A DNA stretch of 64,000 bases from CAVXSP01 sp963724645 (GCA_963724645.1 CAVRVJ010000006.1:310001-374000), one strand, 5' to 3'. Shown: positions 40,826-53,098, counted from the stretch's first letter. Notes: a model not told the origin generated them from the letters alone. Made by a program: numbers and translations.

Positions 40826-42504
40826 CGGCGTGCCGCCGGGGCCATCAACAACTGCTCCGCATTCCAGAGTACCGGAGGCTGAAGGACCGAGGGCGTTGCG
40901 CCAGTCACGCGCGCGCTCATGGCGACGGTCGCCTTTGCGGCGGCGAAATAGATGCTAGGCATGTGGTCGATGAAGATTTCCTGAACTTCGCGGAACAATT
41001 GCCGGCGCTCTTCCCGATTGATGGTCCTGGACTGCTTTCGCATGAGGTCGTCAATGCGCGCTTCCCAGGCCGTCCCCGGTCTGGACTGCTCCGGATTCCA
41101 GAGATGAAACGACCCGGAGCTCATCCAGAATTCGAGATTGCGGGCCGGGTCGCGGGAATCGAACTGGATTGCGTAGTAGATCGCGTCGTAGTCCCCCTTG
41201 GCCCACTGGCTCATCACCTGCTTGTTCTCGAGCGCGACGACGTCGACGACCAACCCGACCTTCTGGAGTTGGTCCTGGAGAACCGCCGAGGCCCGTTCGC
41301 GATTCGTGTTGCCCTTCGTGGTCAAGATCGAAAACCGGCCGGGTCTTCCCCGGACATCTTCGAGCACGCCGTCGGCATCGCGATCCACGAGTCCGATCGA
41401 GGCGAGCAGCGCTCTGGCCCTGTCCCGATCGACAACCGTCCTCGGCAAATCCGGCGCATACCACTCGCCGTGACCTGGGGTAATCGGTCCGTAGATGGGC
41501 ACGGCGTTACCCAGAAACACTGTATCTACGAACGCCTGTCTATCGACGGCATACGAAATCGCCCTTCGCAGCTCTTCACGCTGGAGCCACGGACGCTCCC
41601 TGGCGCGGGGCGAATCGAGCGCGAGATCAAACCACAGGGATTCGGGCTTGATGTCGATGCCTGCTTCAACCAGTTGAATCTTTCCGAGAGCGGCATTCCG
41701 GCGAAGGATCCCGAGATCTTCCACTCGAGCGAAGTCCGCCATCAGGTCCGACTGGCCGGACTCGAGGCGCAACATTTCTGCGTTCTGCTCGGGAACGATT
41801 TGGATGTCGATTTCATCCACGTGCGGCAACGGCTGCGCCCAGAAATTTGAATTGCGGCGAAAGCGAAGCTGTTGCCCCGGTATGTATTCCTCCAGCACGA
41901 ACGGTCCGGCTCCGACGATGTCGCGCGGAGGCGTGTTCAGGTTCCAGGCCCTGGGGAATGCGCCGGAATCGAGGGCAGATCGAAGCTTGTGACTGGGGAG
42001 GATCGGAACGCTATCGAGCAAGGCGAGACCCGGGCCATACGCCGCCGGAAACACGACCTGCACGGTGTGCTCGTCGAGCGCGGTCACCTCCAGTTGTTTG
42101 CCGTCGACTTGCAGCGCGCTCGCCATCGGGCTGCCGACGCGAGGGTCGTAGATGGCTGCGAAGGTGAAGACCACGTCGCGCGCCGTTACTGGAAGACCGT
42201 CTGAGAACGCCGCGTCCGTCCGGAGTTTGAGCACGTGCGTGCGGCCGTCAGGCGAGGTCGACCACTCGCGAGCAAGGCGAGGCTCCAAGTCGCCGGTCAC
42301 GCGATGTACCCGAACCAGCGTCGCGTGCATCAACGCCCCCAGCAGGAATTGGGCGGGATCCGCGGAAGCCACACGATTGAAGCTCTTCGGCTCGGTGCGG
42401 AACGTCGCCACGAGCCGTTCCCGAGCGGCACTCGTCTCTCGTTGCGTCCCATGTCCGCAGGCCAGAATCGGAGCGATCAGAGCCAGCGTGAGCCCACACC
42501 GCAT
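40822..42504 (-). CDS. ABC transporter solute-binding lipoprotein, peptide/nickel family 5
   Basis: About 560 residues from MRCGLTLALIAPILACG, a lipoprotein signal. The family 5 body is complete: LAREWSTSPDGRTHVLKLRT, DGLPVTARDVVFTF, IVGAGPFVLEEYIPGQQLRF and RAISYAVDRQAFVDTV. It captures oligopeptides or similar solutes for the two permeases downstream. The frame is open for another 196 codons upstream, but those are the antisense of unrelated mobile DNA and have no signal. Confidence 0.93.
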   Translation of the reverse strand: MRCGLTLALIAPILACGHGTQRETSAARERLVATFRTEPKSFNRVASADPAQFLLGALMHATLVRVHRVTGDLEPRLAREWSTSPDGRTHVLKLRTDAAFSDGLPVTARDVVFTFAAIYDPRVGSPMASALQVDGKQLEVTALDEHTVQVVFPAAYGPGLALLDSVPILPSHKLRSALDSGAFPRAWNLNTPPRDIVGAGPFVLEEYIPGQQLRFRRNSNFWAQPLPHVDEIDIQIVPEQNAEMLRLESGQSDLMADFARVEDLGILRRNAALGKIQLVEAGIDIKPESLWFDLALDSPRARERPWLQREELRRAISYAVDRQAFVDTVFLGNAVPIYGPITPGHGEWYAPDLPRTVVDRDRARALLASIGLVDRDADGVLEDVRGRPGRFSILTTKGNTNRERASAVLQDQLQKVGLVVDVVALENKQVMSQWAKGDYDAIYYAIQFDSRDPARNLEFWMSSGSFHLWNPEQSRPGTAWEARIDDLMRKQSRTINREERRQLFREVQEIFIDHMPSIYFAAAKATVAMSARVTGATPSVLQPPVLWNAEQLLMAPAARR

Positions 42505-42820
42505 AGGGCCTGTCGCCCGAACAATCTTGCAATTCTTGTTCACGAATATCAGTCTTCGGGTACTGGGCGACAAATATGTAATCGTCTGTCGTAATTTGCC
42601 TGAATGATTCATGGAAACTCCGGGTGCTCTTCGCATGGATGTCAAGAGGTGCCTTGGTACGACACATGCGGCGCGGGCCGGTGTGGCATTCTTGAGCGCG
42701 TTGGCCCCAATGGTATCTGTTTTGGGAGGGGATGGTCGGGTAGTTCGGCCATTTTGGGGTCCGCCCACGGATCCGAGCGTGCGGATATCCCGCACTCCGC
42801 TCCTCCCGAGATAGCCCGAA
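42505..42820. other. AT-richer intergenic region upstream of the peptide transporter operon
   Basis: The stretch 42520-42620 is AT-rich compared with its neighbours and lies directly 5' of the solute-binding protein gene, so it likely holds the promoter; no convincing -35/-10 pair is seen. 42640-42820 is the tail beyond the reverse-transcriptase remnant, with a small GTGCGG/CCGCAC stem near 42778-42794. I cannot find a group II domain V here. Confidence 0.5.
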
Positions 42821-43487
42821 TCACACCGCAAAGGGCCGCCCGCGTGTGCAGAATTCTGGACGCGGGAGGGGGAACCGCTCGAGCCACTGGTTGAACCGGT
42901 CCCACGTGAGCCGTCGCTGGCTCCGCCGTCGAAGGGCGCGGAACCAGGAGCGGCGGACATCATCGTAGAAACCGTCCAAGGTGTGCCAGTTGCTCGGCAG
43001 CGCGTAGTACCGGTAGTGTCCGCGAAGCACACTGCAGAGCCACGCGTGCTGTTGCGGCAACGGTGCGTGCATGTGTCGTCGCTGTTCGTCACGCACGGCG
43101 TGCAGCTTGCGGGTCAACCGTCTGTGGTCCGTCGCTTCCGGACGAAACCGCCATCTCGGCTCCGCGCACAGTCGTGCGTGAAATCGAGGAAGGCAAAGGT
43201 CGCCGGCCGAGCCGCACCGCGCTGTTGTCACCGTTCGGTCGGTTGCCGAACTCGATTAGAAGCGTCTTGTCGTCATGGAGCGTCAGGCTAAATCGTGCCA
43301 GCCGGTCGCGGAGGTCGGTCAACGTCTCGCGCGTCCGCCTTGTATTGAAAGCCATCACGAAGTCGTCGGCGTAGCGCCCAATGATGACGTGTCCGTGTCC
43401 GTGCCGCCTTCTCCACTGGTGGACCCACAGGTCGAGCACGTAGTGCAGGAAGACATTCGCGAAGGGCGGGCGGCGTCCCTTCCGTCG
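42821..43487 (-). pseudogene. group II intron reverse transcriptase/maturase remnant
   Basis: Only the C-terminal half remains, in two frames. It starts abruptly at ANVFLHYVLDLW (the block that normally follows a Gln-Gly-Gly motif), has the catalytic GRYADDFVMAF, and a maturase-X region (RGHYRYYALPSNWHTLDGFY, RRRSQRRLTWDRFNQWL). The finger domain is missing and is replaced by an IS3 fragment. Dead. Confidence 0.75.
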
Positions 43488-43900
43488 TCTCGGACCAGAC
43501 GGCATAGTGCCGGCTGGCGGAGACGCCCAGCGCAGCACCGCGCGGGAATCGAATTAGCGGCTTGACCCGCCTTCATGAATTCGAAGACTCCGGCTGGATC
43601 GAACCGGTCTTCCGTGCGAACCAGGCCGTGGCGTTTTTCAGAATTCACGCTCCCGCGAGCGTGGCATTCTTGCGCTTCACGCGCTGGAGTTCGGTCCGCT
43701 CGACGGTGGTCCATCCGTCGGCGCGCCAGCCCTCGTCGCGGTCCGCCTGCCGGATCCCGTTCCGAATTCATTGCGCAGTCGGCCCAAACTCGCGCGCGAG
43801 CGCCTCGCGATCGGCCCGCAGGACCAGTTCGATGATCCCCTGCCGGTCCTCCAGGGATACGGTCGTCGAGACTTCGATATCGTGAACTCCTTGCTACCCG
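43484..43900 (-). mobile_element. IS3-family transposase remnant (OrfA and start of OrfB)
   Basis: The minus strand reads LAREFGPTAQ, stop, IRNGIRQADRDEGWRADGW and TTVERTELQRVKRKNATLAG, stop, ILKNATAWFARKTGSIQP, which is an IS3 OrfA with two in-frame TGA codons. An OrfB-like start, with a LGVSASRHYAVWSE piece in another frame, follows and stops at the reverse-transcriptase junction near 43470. Terminal repeats are not recognised. Inactive. Confidence 0.7.
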
Positions 43901-44001
43901 TCAGGGTGTCAAAGCCCACGAACTTCACTGCTTGCTGTGACACCGTCGTGTTATCTGTTATCGTCCCGAAAGCACTAGCATCACCACATTGGGAGTTCAG
44001 C

Positions 44002-45684
44002 ATGCCCCACCAGCGTCGGGCCGGCGCCGATCCGAACCAACGAACTCAATCTTCCCATCAGACAGACTTAGGCGCGACGATGCTCTCTAACGTCGACGCG
44101 CTATTTCGAGCCGGTCGAAACAACGAGATTCTGCACTGTCTTAGGGACACAGACTTTGCATCATTCGATAGTGGGACCCGGTCGCAATTGCACGTGAAGC
44201 TTGGCGCAGCCCTGTACGATGTCGGCGATCTGACAGGCGCCATTTCGACGCTGCGCGCGGGACTTGAGCAGGCCCGTTCCGCCCCCGTGCCACTCCAGTT
44301 CGCCGCAGCGTTTGCACTCTTCAACCGTGAGGCGGACGTTCATTCTCCCGAAGAGGTGCTGCCAGCCCTCTCGCAACTTCGCCAGCTTGCCGCTTCCTTG
44401 GGAAACAGCGAGGCGCTTGGTGCGCTGCACTTGGCGGTGGCTCGGCGAGAAGGGATGCGGGGAAACTTCATCGACTCCCGAAGGCACGTTGAACTGGCAA
44501 GGCGGTTAACGGAACGAGAGGCAACCGTCTCGACCTTGTGCTCGCTGGACACAGTCGAATCATCCTTGGAGATTGTCTCAGGGAACTTGGTTCGTGCGCG
44601 TGTCGTAGGGGAGCGCGGCTTTCAACGAGCGGTCAGCATCGGTTTCTCGAGATATTTGGCGGGGTGTGCAACAAACCTGAGTGCGATTGCCATAATAACC
44701 GGCAACATCCCAGCCGCACGGCAGTATGTCGAGCATGTCCTTGGTGCAGCTCACGACAGTAACCGTATTCGATTCTGCGCTCTCGACAACCTCCTGCAAA
44801 TTGCTTTGTTTGAGGGAAAGAGAGACGGCGCTCAACGGATCCTAGACGAGTGTGCCAGCTTGGTTTCGACTCTGAAGTCTCCTCGGCGGTCTTGGTACGA
44901 GCTGTCCCATCAGTCGACTCGATGCCAGTGCAGTGAGCTCTCTCAAGATTGGCCCGCGGTTATAGCTCTCGTCGATGATGTTGACCATGAACTCAGCCAC
45001 CGGCACTTGCAGGCCTTGCGGACTGTCTTGATGGCGGCCAAGGCGCGCGCGCTCTGTCAATTGGGAGACTGGGAGCAGGCAGCTGACGTCATCGGCAAGG
45101 CCGAGAGAGCGTGCCCGATGGGTGCGGTCGAGGCACTCATCATCCTTGAGGCCTCAAAGGGATTGTGCCTAACACGCAAAGGAGAGGTTGTCCGCGGCAC
45201 TACACACGTCGAGCGCGCATTGGCTGCCTGCCGAACGATCGGCCACCGTTACTGTGAATGGTGGATTGATCAGGGCCGCAACCTGTTCGCGCCTTCCGCT
45301 CGTCACATCGTTCCCGTCCGGCGGCGCGACATCGATCCCGCCCATGCGGCCCTTCTCCTGAGCGACGTCACCGCAATCCTCGGAGCCGGACACTCCATCG
45401 ACCTCCTAACCCACCGGACTGTGTCTGTGCTCGAGAATGCGTTTCCAGAAGGCCGCGTCGAGATCAAGAGCAAGTCCGGCCGCGAGTACCGCGCCGACGT
45501 CTCCGCACGCTGCGAACACGGCGCCGATGGCATATTCCGCATTCATCTGCGTGGCTCCGACCGCTCGGTCAGTATCCAACTCCGCGATGTCCGATCGCTC
45601 GACGAAGTGTCGCTCGTCAAGAGCGTCGCCGACCTCGTCCGAGCCGCCGTTCAGCGAACCGCAGCCGCCGAGGACCGACGATGA
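44002..45684 (+). CDS. large TPR protein paired with a sigma-54 activator
   Basis: 560 residues, no signal peptide. GGGAG precedes the ATG at 44002. Helical repeats of TPR type run from residue 25 to about 420 (LHVKLGAALYDVGDLTGAIS, AVISIGFSRYLAGCATNLSA). The C-terminal 130 residues form a GAF-like or similar sensory domain. The stop overlaps the activator ATG (ATGA), so the pair is co-translated. It could act as the sensor for the activator; that is inference. The promoter region abuts the IS3 remnant. Confidence 0.75.
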   Translation: MPHQRRAGADPNQRTQSSHQTDLGATMLSNVDALFRAGRNNEILHCLRDTDFASFDSGTRSQLHVKLGAALYDVGDLTGAISTLRAGLEQARSAPVPLQFAAAFALFNREADVHSPEEVLPALSQLRQLAASLGNSEALGALHLAVARREGMRGNFIDSRRHVELARRLTEREATVSTLCSLDTVESSLEIVSGNLVRARVVGERGFQRAVSIGFSRYLAGCATNLSAIAIITGNIPAARQYVEHVLGAAHDSNRIRFCALDNLLQIALFEGKRDGAQRILDECASLVSTLKSPRRSWYELSHQSTRCQCSELSQDWPAVIALVDDVDHELSHRHLQALRTVLMAAKARALCQLGDWEQAADVIGKAERACPMGAVEALIILEASKGLCLTRKGEVVRGTTHVERALAACRTIGHRYCEWWIDQGRNLFAPSARHIVPVRRRDIDPAHAALLLSDVTAILGAGHSIDLLTHRTVSVLENAFPEGRVEIKSKSGREYRADVSARCEHGADGIFRIHLRGSDRSVSIQLRDVRSLDEVSLVKSVADLVRAAVQRTAAAEDRR

Positions 45685-46712
45685 AGAACAAAACCTCTGG
45701 CCGCGATCGCTGCCCCTTGGCGACGAGGACGCAGTGTTCCGCTCCCCACGAACGGTCGAGCTGCTCGAAGATCGCGATCCGCCTCGCGTCCACCGACCTG
45801 CCGATCCTGATCGGAGGCGAGACCGGCACCGGCAAGGAGGTCTTCGCCCGGATCATTCACGACCACAGCCGCGTGAAACATGGTCCATTCGTCGCCTACA
45901 ACTGCTCGGCGATGCCGCGCGACCTGGTCGAGAGCCAGCTCTTCGGTCACCGCCGCGGCGCTTTCACGGGCGCGATCGACTCCTTTCCCGGCTTCATCCG
46001 CGCCGCCGAGCGCGGCACCTTGTTTCTCGACGAGGTCGGCGACCTCGACCTCGGCCATTCAGCCGAAGCTCCTGCGCTTCCTCGAGGGCGCCGAAATCCA
46101 CCCCATCGGCGAGCTCAAGGCCCAGCACGTGCCCGTGCGCATTGTCGCCGCCACCAACGCCAACCTCGACGATCTCGTCGAGGATGGTCGGTTCCGGCGC
46201 GACCTGTTCTACCGGCTCAGCGTCGCCCGCCTGACGCTGCCACCCTTGCGCGAGCGTAAGGACGAAATTCCCGCGCTGGCGTCCCTGTTCCTGACGCGCT
46301 GCTCGCGCGAATGCCACCGCACCGGCGTGCGGCTCGCCGACGACCTGATCGCCGCCCTGCTGCTCTATGACTGGCCGGGCAATATCCGCCAGCTCTCCAA
46401 TGAAATCCGCCGGATCGCAGCCCTGGCCGACGACGGCCAGCTGCTCCACAGCCAGCGACTTGACGCCGGAGATCACGACCGCCTGGAACAGCCCGGCCGA
46501 CGCGTCCGCCCGTGGATCAATCGGGCCGCGCGGTCGTCGTCCCGCTGGACCAGCCGCTCGATCGCGCGATCGACGAGCTCGAGCGGGCCTTCGTCGATCG
46601 CGCGATGCAGGCCTCCGGCGGCCGCGTGACGGAGGCCGCGCAGCTGCTCGGCATCTCGCGCAAAGGGCTGTTCTTGAAGCGCCGCCGATGGGGCCTGGTC
46701 GAGGAAAGCTGA
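45681..46712 (+). CDS. sigma-54 dependent transcriptional activator, several frameshifts
   Basis: About 344 residues when restored. The AAA+ motifs are ETGTGKEVFARIIHDHSRV, the sigma-54 contact loop GAFTGA, TLFLDEVGDLDL and YDWPGNIRQLSNEIRRI; the C-terminal Fis-type HTH is ASGGRVTEAAQLLGISRKGL. At least four indels (near 45708, 45767, 46052, 46505) break the frame, more than any other gene here. It has no receiver; the upstream TPR protein is the likely regulator. Confidence 0.85.
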
Positions 46713-46723
46713 ACGTCCGGCGA

Positions 46724-47587
46724 TCAGCGCCAGACCTCGATCGGCTGATCGACGCGAATCCGCAGCACCGTCCCGACCGCCAGGTCGACGTCCGATCCTT
46801 CGGTCGAGGCGATCGTCCCGCCGCCGCCGATCAGCACGCCCACGAGCGCGCCTTTGCCGCCGCCAAGGATCCCGCCAATCACCGCGCCGACCACGGCGCC
46901 CGCGCCAATCCGCTGGACGTCATCCGAGACCTTGGGATCCAGCGCCTTGACGACCGACGCGCGCAGCTTCGCGACGCGCCGCTCGATGACCAGCTCGTCG
47001 AACGAGAGCGTGAGGCTGCCCGTCCGATCGATCTTGCCCGCAGGCCGCACCGAGCTGACGAACCCCCGCACGACCGATCCCGCGGGAATCACCACGTCCT
47101 TGCCCTGCGCGAAGTCCAGCACCGTCGTCGCCTCGAACCGCTCCTCGACCTTCGCCGTGCGGGACGTCAACGGCGTCTGCAGCCGCACGTCGAGTTGCGT
47201 GCCCACCGCCACGGTGAACGGCCGTTCCGCGGCCTCGGGCGCCAGCACCGGCTGGGCCGAGACTTGCGGCTGACCCATCGTCTTCACCCGCAGCGTCTCG
47301 AGCCGGTCGCGCACGTCCGTGTACTCCGCCTGGGTGACCGCGCCGTCCCGCCGGAGCTTGACGCGCAGATAGGCGATCTCGTCGCGCAGGTCCGACAGCG
47401 ACTTCCGCGCATCGGCCGCGAACTTCGGATCCGACGGCTCGACGGCCTTGATCTGCTTGTCCAGATCCGCGGCGGTCGTCTCCAACCGGGTGATATCGCT
47501 GGTGGTCACCGCGACCTGGGCGCGGGTCACGGCTCCCCAGACGAAGACCAGCACCGTCACGGCAATCGCGGCCTGTATCGTGCGCAT
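46724..47587 (-). CDS. exported protein with glycine-zipper segment
   Basis: 287 residues from MRTIQAAIAVTVLVFVWGAV, a signal peptide. An acidic helical part (DKQIKAVEPSDPKFAADARK) is followed by a beta-rich region and a Gly-zipper stretch (AVVGAVIGGILGGGKGALVG) near residue 240 that could insert in a membrane. It ends VDQPIEVWR. Function unknown. Divergent from ispG. Confidence 0.75.
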   Translation of the reverse strand: MRTIQAAIAVTVLVFVWGAVTRAQVAVTTSDITRLETTAADLDKQIKAVEPSDPKFAADARKSLSDLRDEIAYLRVKLRRDGAVTQAEYTDVRDRLETLRVKTMGQPQVSAQPVLAPEAAERPFTVAVGTQLDVRLQTPLTSRTAKVEERFEATTVLDFAQGKDVVIPAGSVVRGFVSSVRPAGKIDRTGSLTLSFDELVIERRVAKLRASVVKALDPKVSDDVQRIGAGAVVGAVIGGILGGGKGALVGVLIGGGGTIASTEGSDVDLAVGTVLRIRVDQPIEVWR

Positions 47588-47684
47588 GTCGAACTGTCCC
47601 TCCGTCCTATTCTGACGCGCCTGGCCCCCGGCGGGCCTTGCGTCGTCAAAGAAAGCCGGCGCCACGGCGCCCGCTGAATCGGAC

Positions 47685-49260
<1,576 letters not shown>

Positions 49261-49606
49261 AACCGCGATCGCAAGATCCGGATATGGAACGCCCTTGCTC
49301 GCCGCGAAGCCAGCCATCATCGAGAGCTTCAGGAAGTGGTTGACGCCGTTGAAGACGAAGAAGCCTCCGAAGATCGCCCTGGCAATCGCGAGCCAGGCGG
49401 CGCTGATCGCGTGAACCTCGACGCCCGGAACCGCCGGATACGGAAAGGCCCGGTCGGCATGCTGTCCGAGTGGTCTCGCCATGATTCCCCCCACGGCCTC
49501 CAGCTTGCATATCCAGTACCTCATGACGTCTTTACTCCGCGTGCCTGCGGCGCCGCAGTCCGGCGACGCGACACGCGTCATGTTCATGTTGCAATCCGAT
49601 ACAGCG

Positions 49607-49626
49607 GCCGGGAACACGTTCCCGGC
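49607..49626. promoter_or_regulatory. palindrome between divergent DoxX and L,D-transpeptidase genes
   Basis: GCCGGGAAC-AC-GTTCCCGGC is a 9-bp perfect inverted repeat with a 2-base centre, placed 23 bases before the L,D-transpeptidase ATG. Such short-spacer dyads are typical operator sites. Identity of the binder is unknown. Confidence 0.4.
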
Positions 49627-49649
49627 GGTCTGATCTCAGAGGAAGTGTC

Positions 49650-50625
49650 ATGACCGCACGACGACTCATCGCTCCGCTCGTCTTTGCTCTTATTGCGATC
49701 CCGCTCGCCGCGTCCGGCCAGACTGCGTCACATCGTCATTCCCGGCCCACGCGGCCGGAGAACAGGCGGCCGCCCGCGGCAGATGCGCTGCAGATCCAGG
49801 TCCTGCTCGACCGGGCGAATTTCTCGCCAGGCGAGATCGACGGCAGTTTCGGGTCGAACACGAACAAAGCGATCGCGGCCTTTCAGCAGGCGCGCGGCCT
49901 CGCGCCCGAGTCGACAGGCCACGCCGCGTTGCTGAATGCTCTCGGCGCGGACGTGCCGGCAGTCGTCGTCTACACCATCACCGCGAAAGACGTGGCCGGT
50001 CCGTTCTCGCCGGACATTCCACGCGATCTCGTCGAGCAGTCGAAGCTGCCGGCGTTGAACTATCGATCGGCGCTCGAAGCCATCGCCGAGCAGTTCCACG
50101 CGTCGCCGATGCTGCTGCAGAAGCTGAATCCCGGCGCGACGTTCGGCGAAGGCACCGAGATTCAGGTGCCGAACGTGGACGGCGACCGAACGAGGCGCAG
50201 GCGCCCGCAGGCGAGGTGACCGTGACCGTCTCGGCGCAAGGCGGCAGTGTCACGGTCGCCGATGCGGCCGGTCACACAGTCATGTTCGCCCCGGCGACGA
50301 GCGGCAGCGTTCACGATCCGCTGCCTGCCGGCAACTGGAAGGTGACGGGCGTGCAGAACGACCCGACCTTCAACTACGACCCCGATTTGTTCTGGGACGC
50401 CAATCCGGCGCACGCGAAAGCCAAGCTGCCGGCCGGCCCGAACAATCCGGTCGGCGTCGTGTGGATTGGTCTCGACAAGGAGCACTACGGCATTCACGGC
50501 ACGCCCGAGCCTTCGCTTGATCGGCAAGACGACCTCCCACGGATGCGTCCGGCTGACCAACTGGGATGCCGCGAGGCTGGCGTCGCTCGTGAAGAAAGGG
50601 AACACCGGTAGTCTTCCAGCCATGA
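49650..50625 (+). CDS. L,D-transpeptidase with peptidoglycan-binding domain, three frameshifts
   Basis: About 325 residues. A signal peptide (MTARRLIAPLVFALIAIPLA) and a PG_binding_1 domain (LQIQVLLDRANFSPGEIDGS) come first. The YkuD domain contains GVVWIGLDKEHYGIHGTPEP and the catalytic SHGCVRLTNWDA. Breaks near 50190, 50515 and 50602 split it; the restored end KKGTPVVFQP overlaps the next gene by ATGA. It makes L,D-cross-links in peptidoglycan. Confidence 0.9.
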
Positions 50626-51314
50626 GAGCGCCCACCTGGAGCACCGTCGCGATCGGCGTGGCATCCGGCTTCCTTGCCGGCGCCATCGGCGTCGCAGTCT
50701 TCATGCAGCTTCCCGGCGGGACGGCCGTGAGCCGAAGTCGAGATCGGATCCGTGCGGGCGAGCGGCCGCGCGTCGGCGGACGTGAGCCCGCCGCCGGCGG
50801 CGATCTCCTCGACGCCCCGGATCGGCATGGAGCCGCTCGCCGATCTCAGAGAACGACGGCTGGAAGTGCCCGTGCGCGGGATCGCGCGAAGCGCGCTGAC
50901 CGACTCGTTCGACGATTCCCGATCGGAGGCCGCCACGAGGCGATGGACATCCTCGCGCCGCGCAATACGCCGATCGTGGCTGTCGAGGACGGCACGATCG
51001 CCAAGCTCTTTCAGAGCAAGACCGGCGGCACCACCATCTACCAGTTCGATCCGACGTCGACCTACGCGTACTACTACGCGCATCTCGAGCGGTACGCGGA
51101 CAATCTGCGGGAAGGCCTTCAGGTGCGGCGCGGCGACGTCCTCGGCTATGTCGGCACGTCAGGCAACGCGCCGAAGAACACTCCACACCTGCACTTCGCG
51201 ATCTTCAAGCTGGGCGACGACAGGAAATGGTGGCAAGGGACCGCGATCGATCCGTTCGACGTCCTGACGATGATCCGCGGCCGGCAGGTCACCAGCCGAC
51301 GGCCTTGCCTTTGA
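50622..51314 (+). CDS. M23 family metallopeptidase (LytM/NlpD type), two frameshifts
   Basis: About 231 residues. The start overlaps the L,D-transpeptidase stop. An N-terminal membrane anchor (STVAIGVASGFLAGAIGVAV) is followed by a Pro/Ser linker and the M23 domain: GGRHEAMDILAP (zinc HxxxD), THLHFAIFKL-type HxH. Breaks near 50735 and 50925 hide the linker. It cuts peptidoglycan cross-bridges or acts as a LytM regulator. Confidence 0.85.
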   Translation: MRAPTWSTVAIGVASGFLAGAIGVAVFMQLPGGTAVSRSRDRIRAGERPRVGGREPAAGGDLLDAPDRHGAARRSQRTTAGSARARDRAKRADRLVRRFPIGGRHEAMDILAPRNTPIVAVEDGTIAKLFQSKTGGTTIYQFDPTSTYAYYYAHLERYADNLREGLQVRRGDVLGYVGTSGNAPKNTPHLHFAIFKLGDDRKWWQGTAIDPFDVLTMIRGRQVTSRRPCL

Positions 51315-53098
51315 GCTGGTCGTCGAGCCATCTATCGAGCGGGGCGAAGTAGTCGAGGATGGCCGTGGCGTCCATCTGCCGCGAGCCGGTCAGCGCCTCG
51401 AGGGCGTCCTGCCATGGGCGCGACTGCCCCATCGACAACATCGCATTGAGCCGCTTGCCGGCTTCCTGGCTCTCGTAGATCGAGCAGCGGTTCAGCGGCA
51501 GCGTGCAGCCGGCGATTTTCGACAGCGCGCGGTGAAACTGGAACTGCAGGATGGCCGCGAGGAAATAGCGCGCAGTACGGCGTGTTCCCCGGCACGTGGT
51601 ATTTCGCGCCGGGATCGAAGAACTCCTCGCCGCGCGGACTGACCGGCGCGATCCCCTGATATTTCAGGCGAAGCTGCCACCAGGCCTTGTTGTAGTCGGC
51701 CGGACTCACCTCGCCGGAGAACACCTTCCAGCGCCACTGATCGATCAACAACCCGAACGGCAGAAACGCGACCTTCTCGAGCGCCTTCTTCATGAGCAGC
51801 CCGAGATCCCTCGACGCGTCCGGGTACGCTGTCGAGCAGCTCGATCTTCTGCAGATATTCGGGCGTGACCGACAGCGCGATCGTGTCGCCGATCGCCTCG
51901 TGGAATCCGTCGTTGGCGCTGTCCCGGAAGATCACCGGCAGGCGGTCATAGGCGCGCTGATAGAAGTTGTGGCCGAGCTCGTGATGGATCGTCGTGAAGT
52001 CCTCGGCCGTCTGGTGGATGCACATCTTGATGCGGAGGTCGTCCGCCAGGTCGATATCCCAGGCGCTCGCGTGACAGACCACCTCGCGATCCTGCGGCTT
52101 GGTGAACATCGAGCGCTCCCAGAAGGACTTCGGCAACGCCGGGAATCCCAGCGAGACATAGAAGTGCTCGCCGGTGCGAACCATGTCGAGGGGGGACATG
52201 TTCCGCCGCTTGAGGATGTCGGTCAGTGAGTATCCGGGTCGGCGTTCGGCGGCGCGACCAGCGGGTAGATGTTCGACCAGTCCTGCGCCCAGATGTTGCC
52301 GAGCAGGTGCGCCGGAATCGGTCCCGTCGCGGGAACGACGTCGCCGTACTTCTCGTGCAGCCTCATCCGCACGTAGGCATGCAGCTTCCGGTACAGCGGC
52401 TGCACCTGCGCCCAGAGGCGATCCAGCTCCTTCGTGAAGTCGTCGGCCGGCATGTCGTATTTCGACCGCCACATCGCGCCCGTGTCCGCAAATCCCAGCT
52501 CCTTCGCGCCTTTGTTGGACAGCTCGGCGAACCGCGCGTAGTCCTTCTTCATCGGCGGCGAAATCGTGTGCCAGCCCTCCCAGACCTGCCGCAGCCGCTT
52601 CTCATCGCGCGAGTCCGCCATGATCTCGGTGATCTTGTTGACGTCCAGGCAGTCCGCCGGCTTCGCCGGGTCCTCGCACCATTTCCCTTTGCCGTACATC
52701 CCGTCCATCCGCGCCGCGATCGTCGTCAATTCTTCGCCTTCCTTGGGATCGGAGGGCGTGACCATGACGAGCGCCAGTTTCAGCAGGTTCAGCTCGCGGC
52801 GGATGTCGTCGGGAACCTGGACGTGGTCGAACTTCACCGCGTCCTTCGCGAAACGCTTGACCGCGTCGATTCCGATCTGGTTCTCGCGGGCGTTGAGCGC
52901 CTCGGTGTCGTCCGTGATGTAGGTCTCGGCGACCCACCCGGCCTGTCCCTGGACGGTGCCGAGCTTCAACATCGTCGCATTCGCCTGGTCGATGAATGCC
53001 CTGGCGTCCTCGGCCGTCGCGGCGGGGGTGCGATGGCAGGCAAGGCCGGTCCCGATCGCGGCGACCAACCCCAGGCGCAGCAGGCGTGAGACGTTCAT
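51289..53098 (-). CDS. M2 family (ACE-like) metallopeptidase lipoprotein, three frameshifts
   Basis: About 603 residues. A lipoprotein signal (LACHRTP) opens it. The zinc motif HHELGHNFYQ, with GFHEAIGDTIALSVTPEYLQ as the downstream ligand region, and the core DWSNIYPLV, are those of bacterial peptidyl-dipeptidase A homologues. Breaks near 52230, 51820 and 51560 divide it; the restored C-terminus ends LDDQLKGKAVGW. The last 26 bases overlap the M23 gene tail to tail. Confidence 0.9.

Noticed and set aside
42505..43092. N-terminal extension of the solute-binding protein
   Set aside because: It reads the tail and antisense-frame of the reverse-transcriptase remnant; the lipoprotein start at 42504 is clear.
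42821..43487. Retron or DGR reverse transcriptase
   Set aside because: The maturase-X region and domain order are those of group II introns, and no msr/msd or template repeat is visible.
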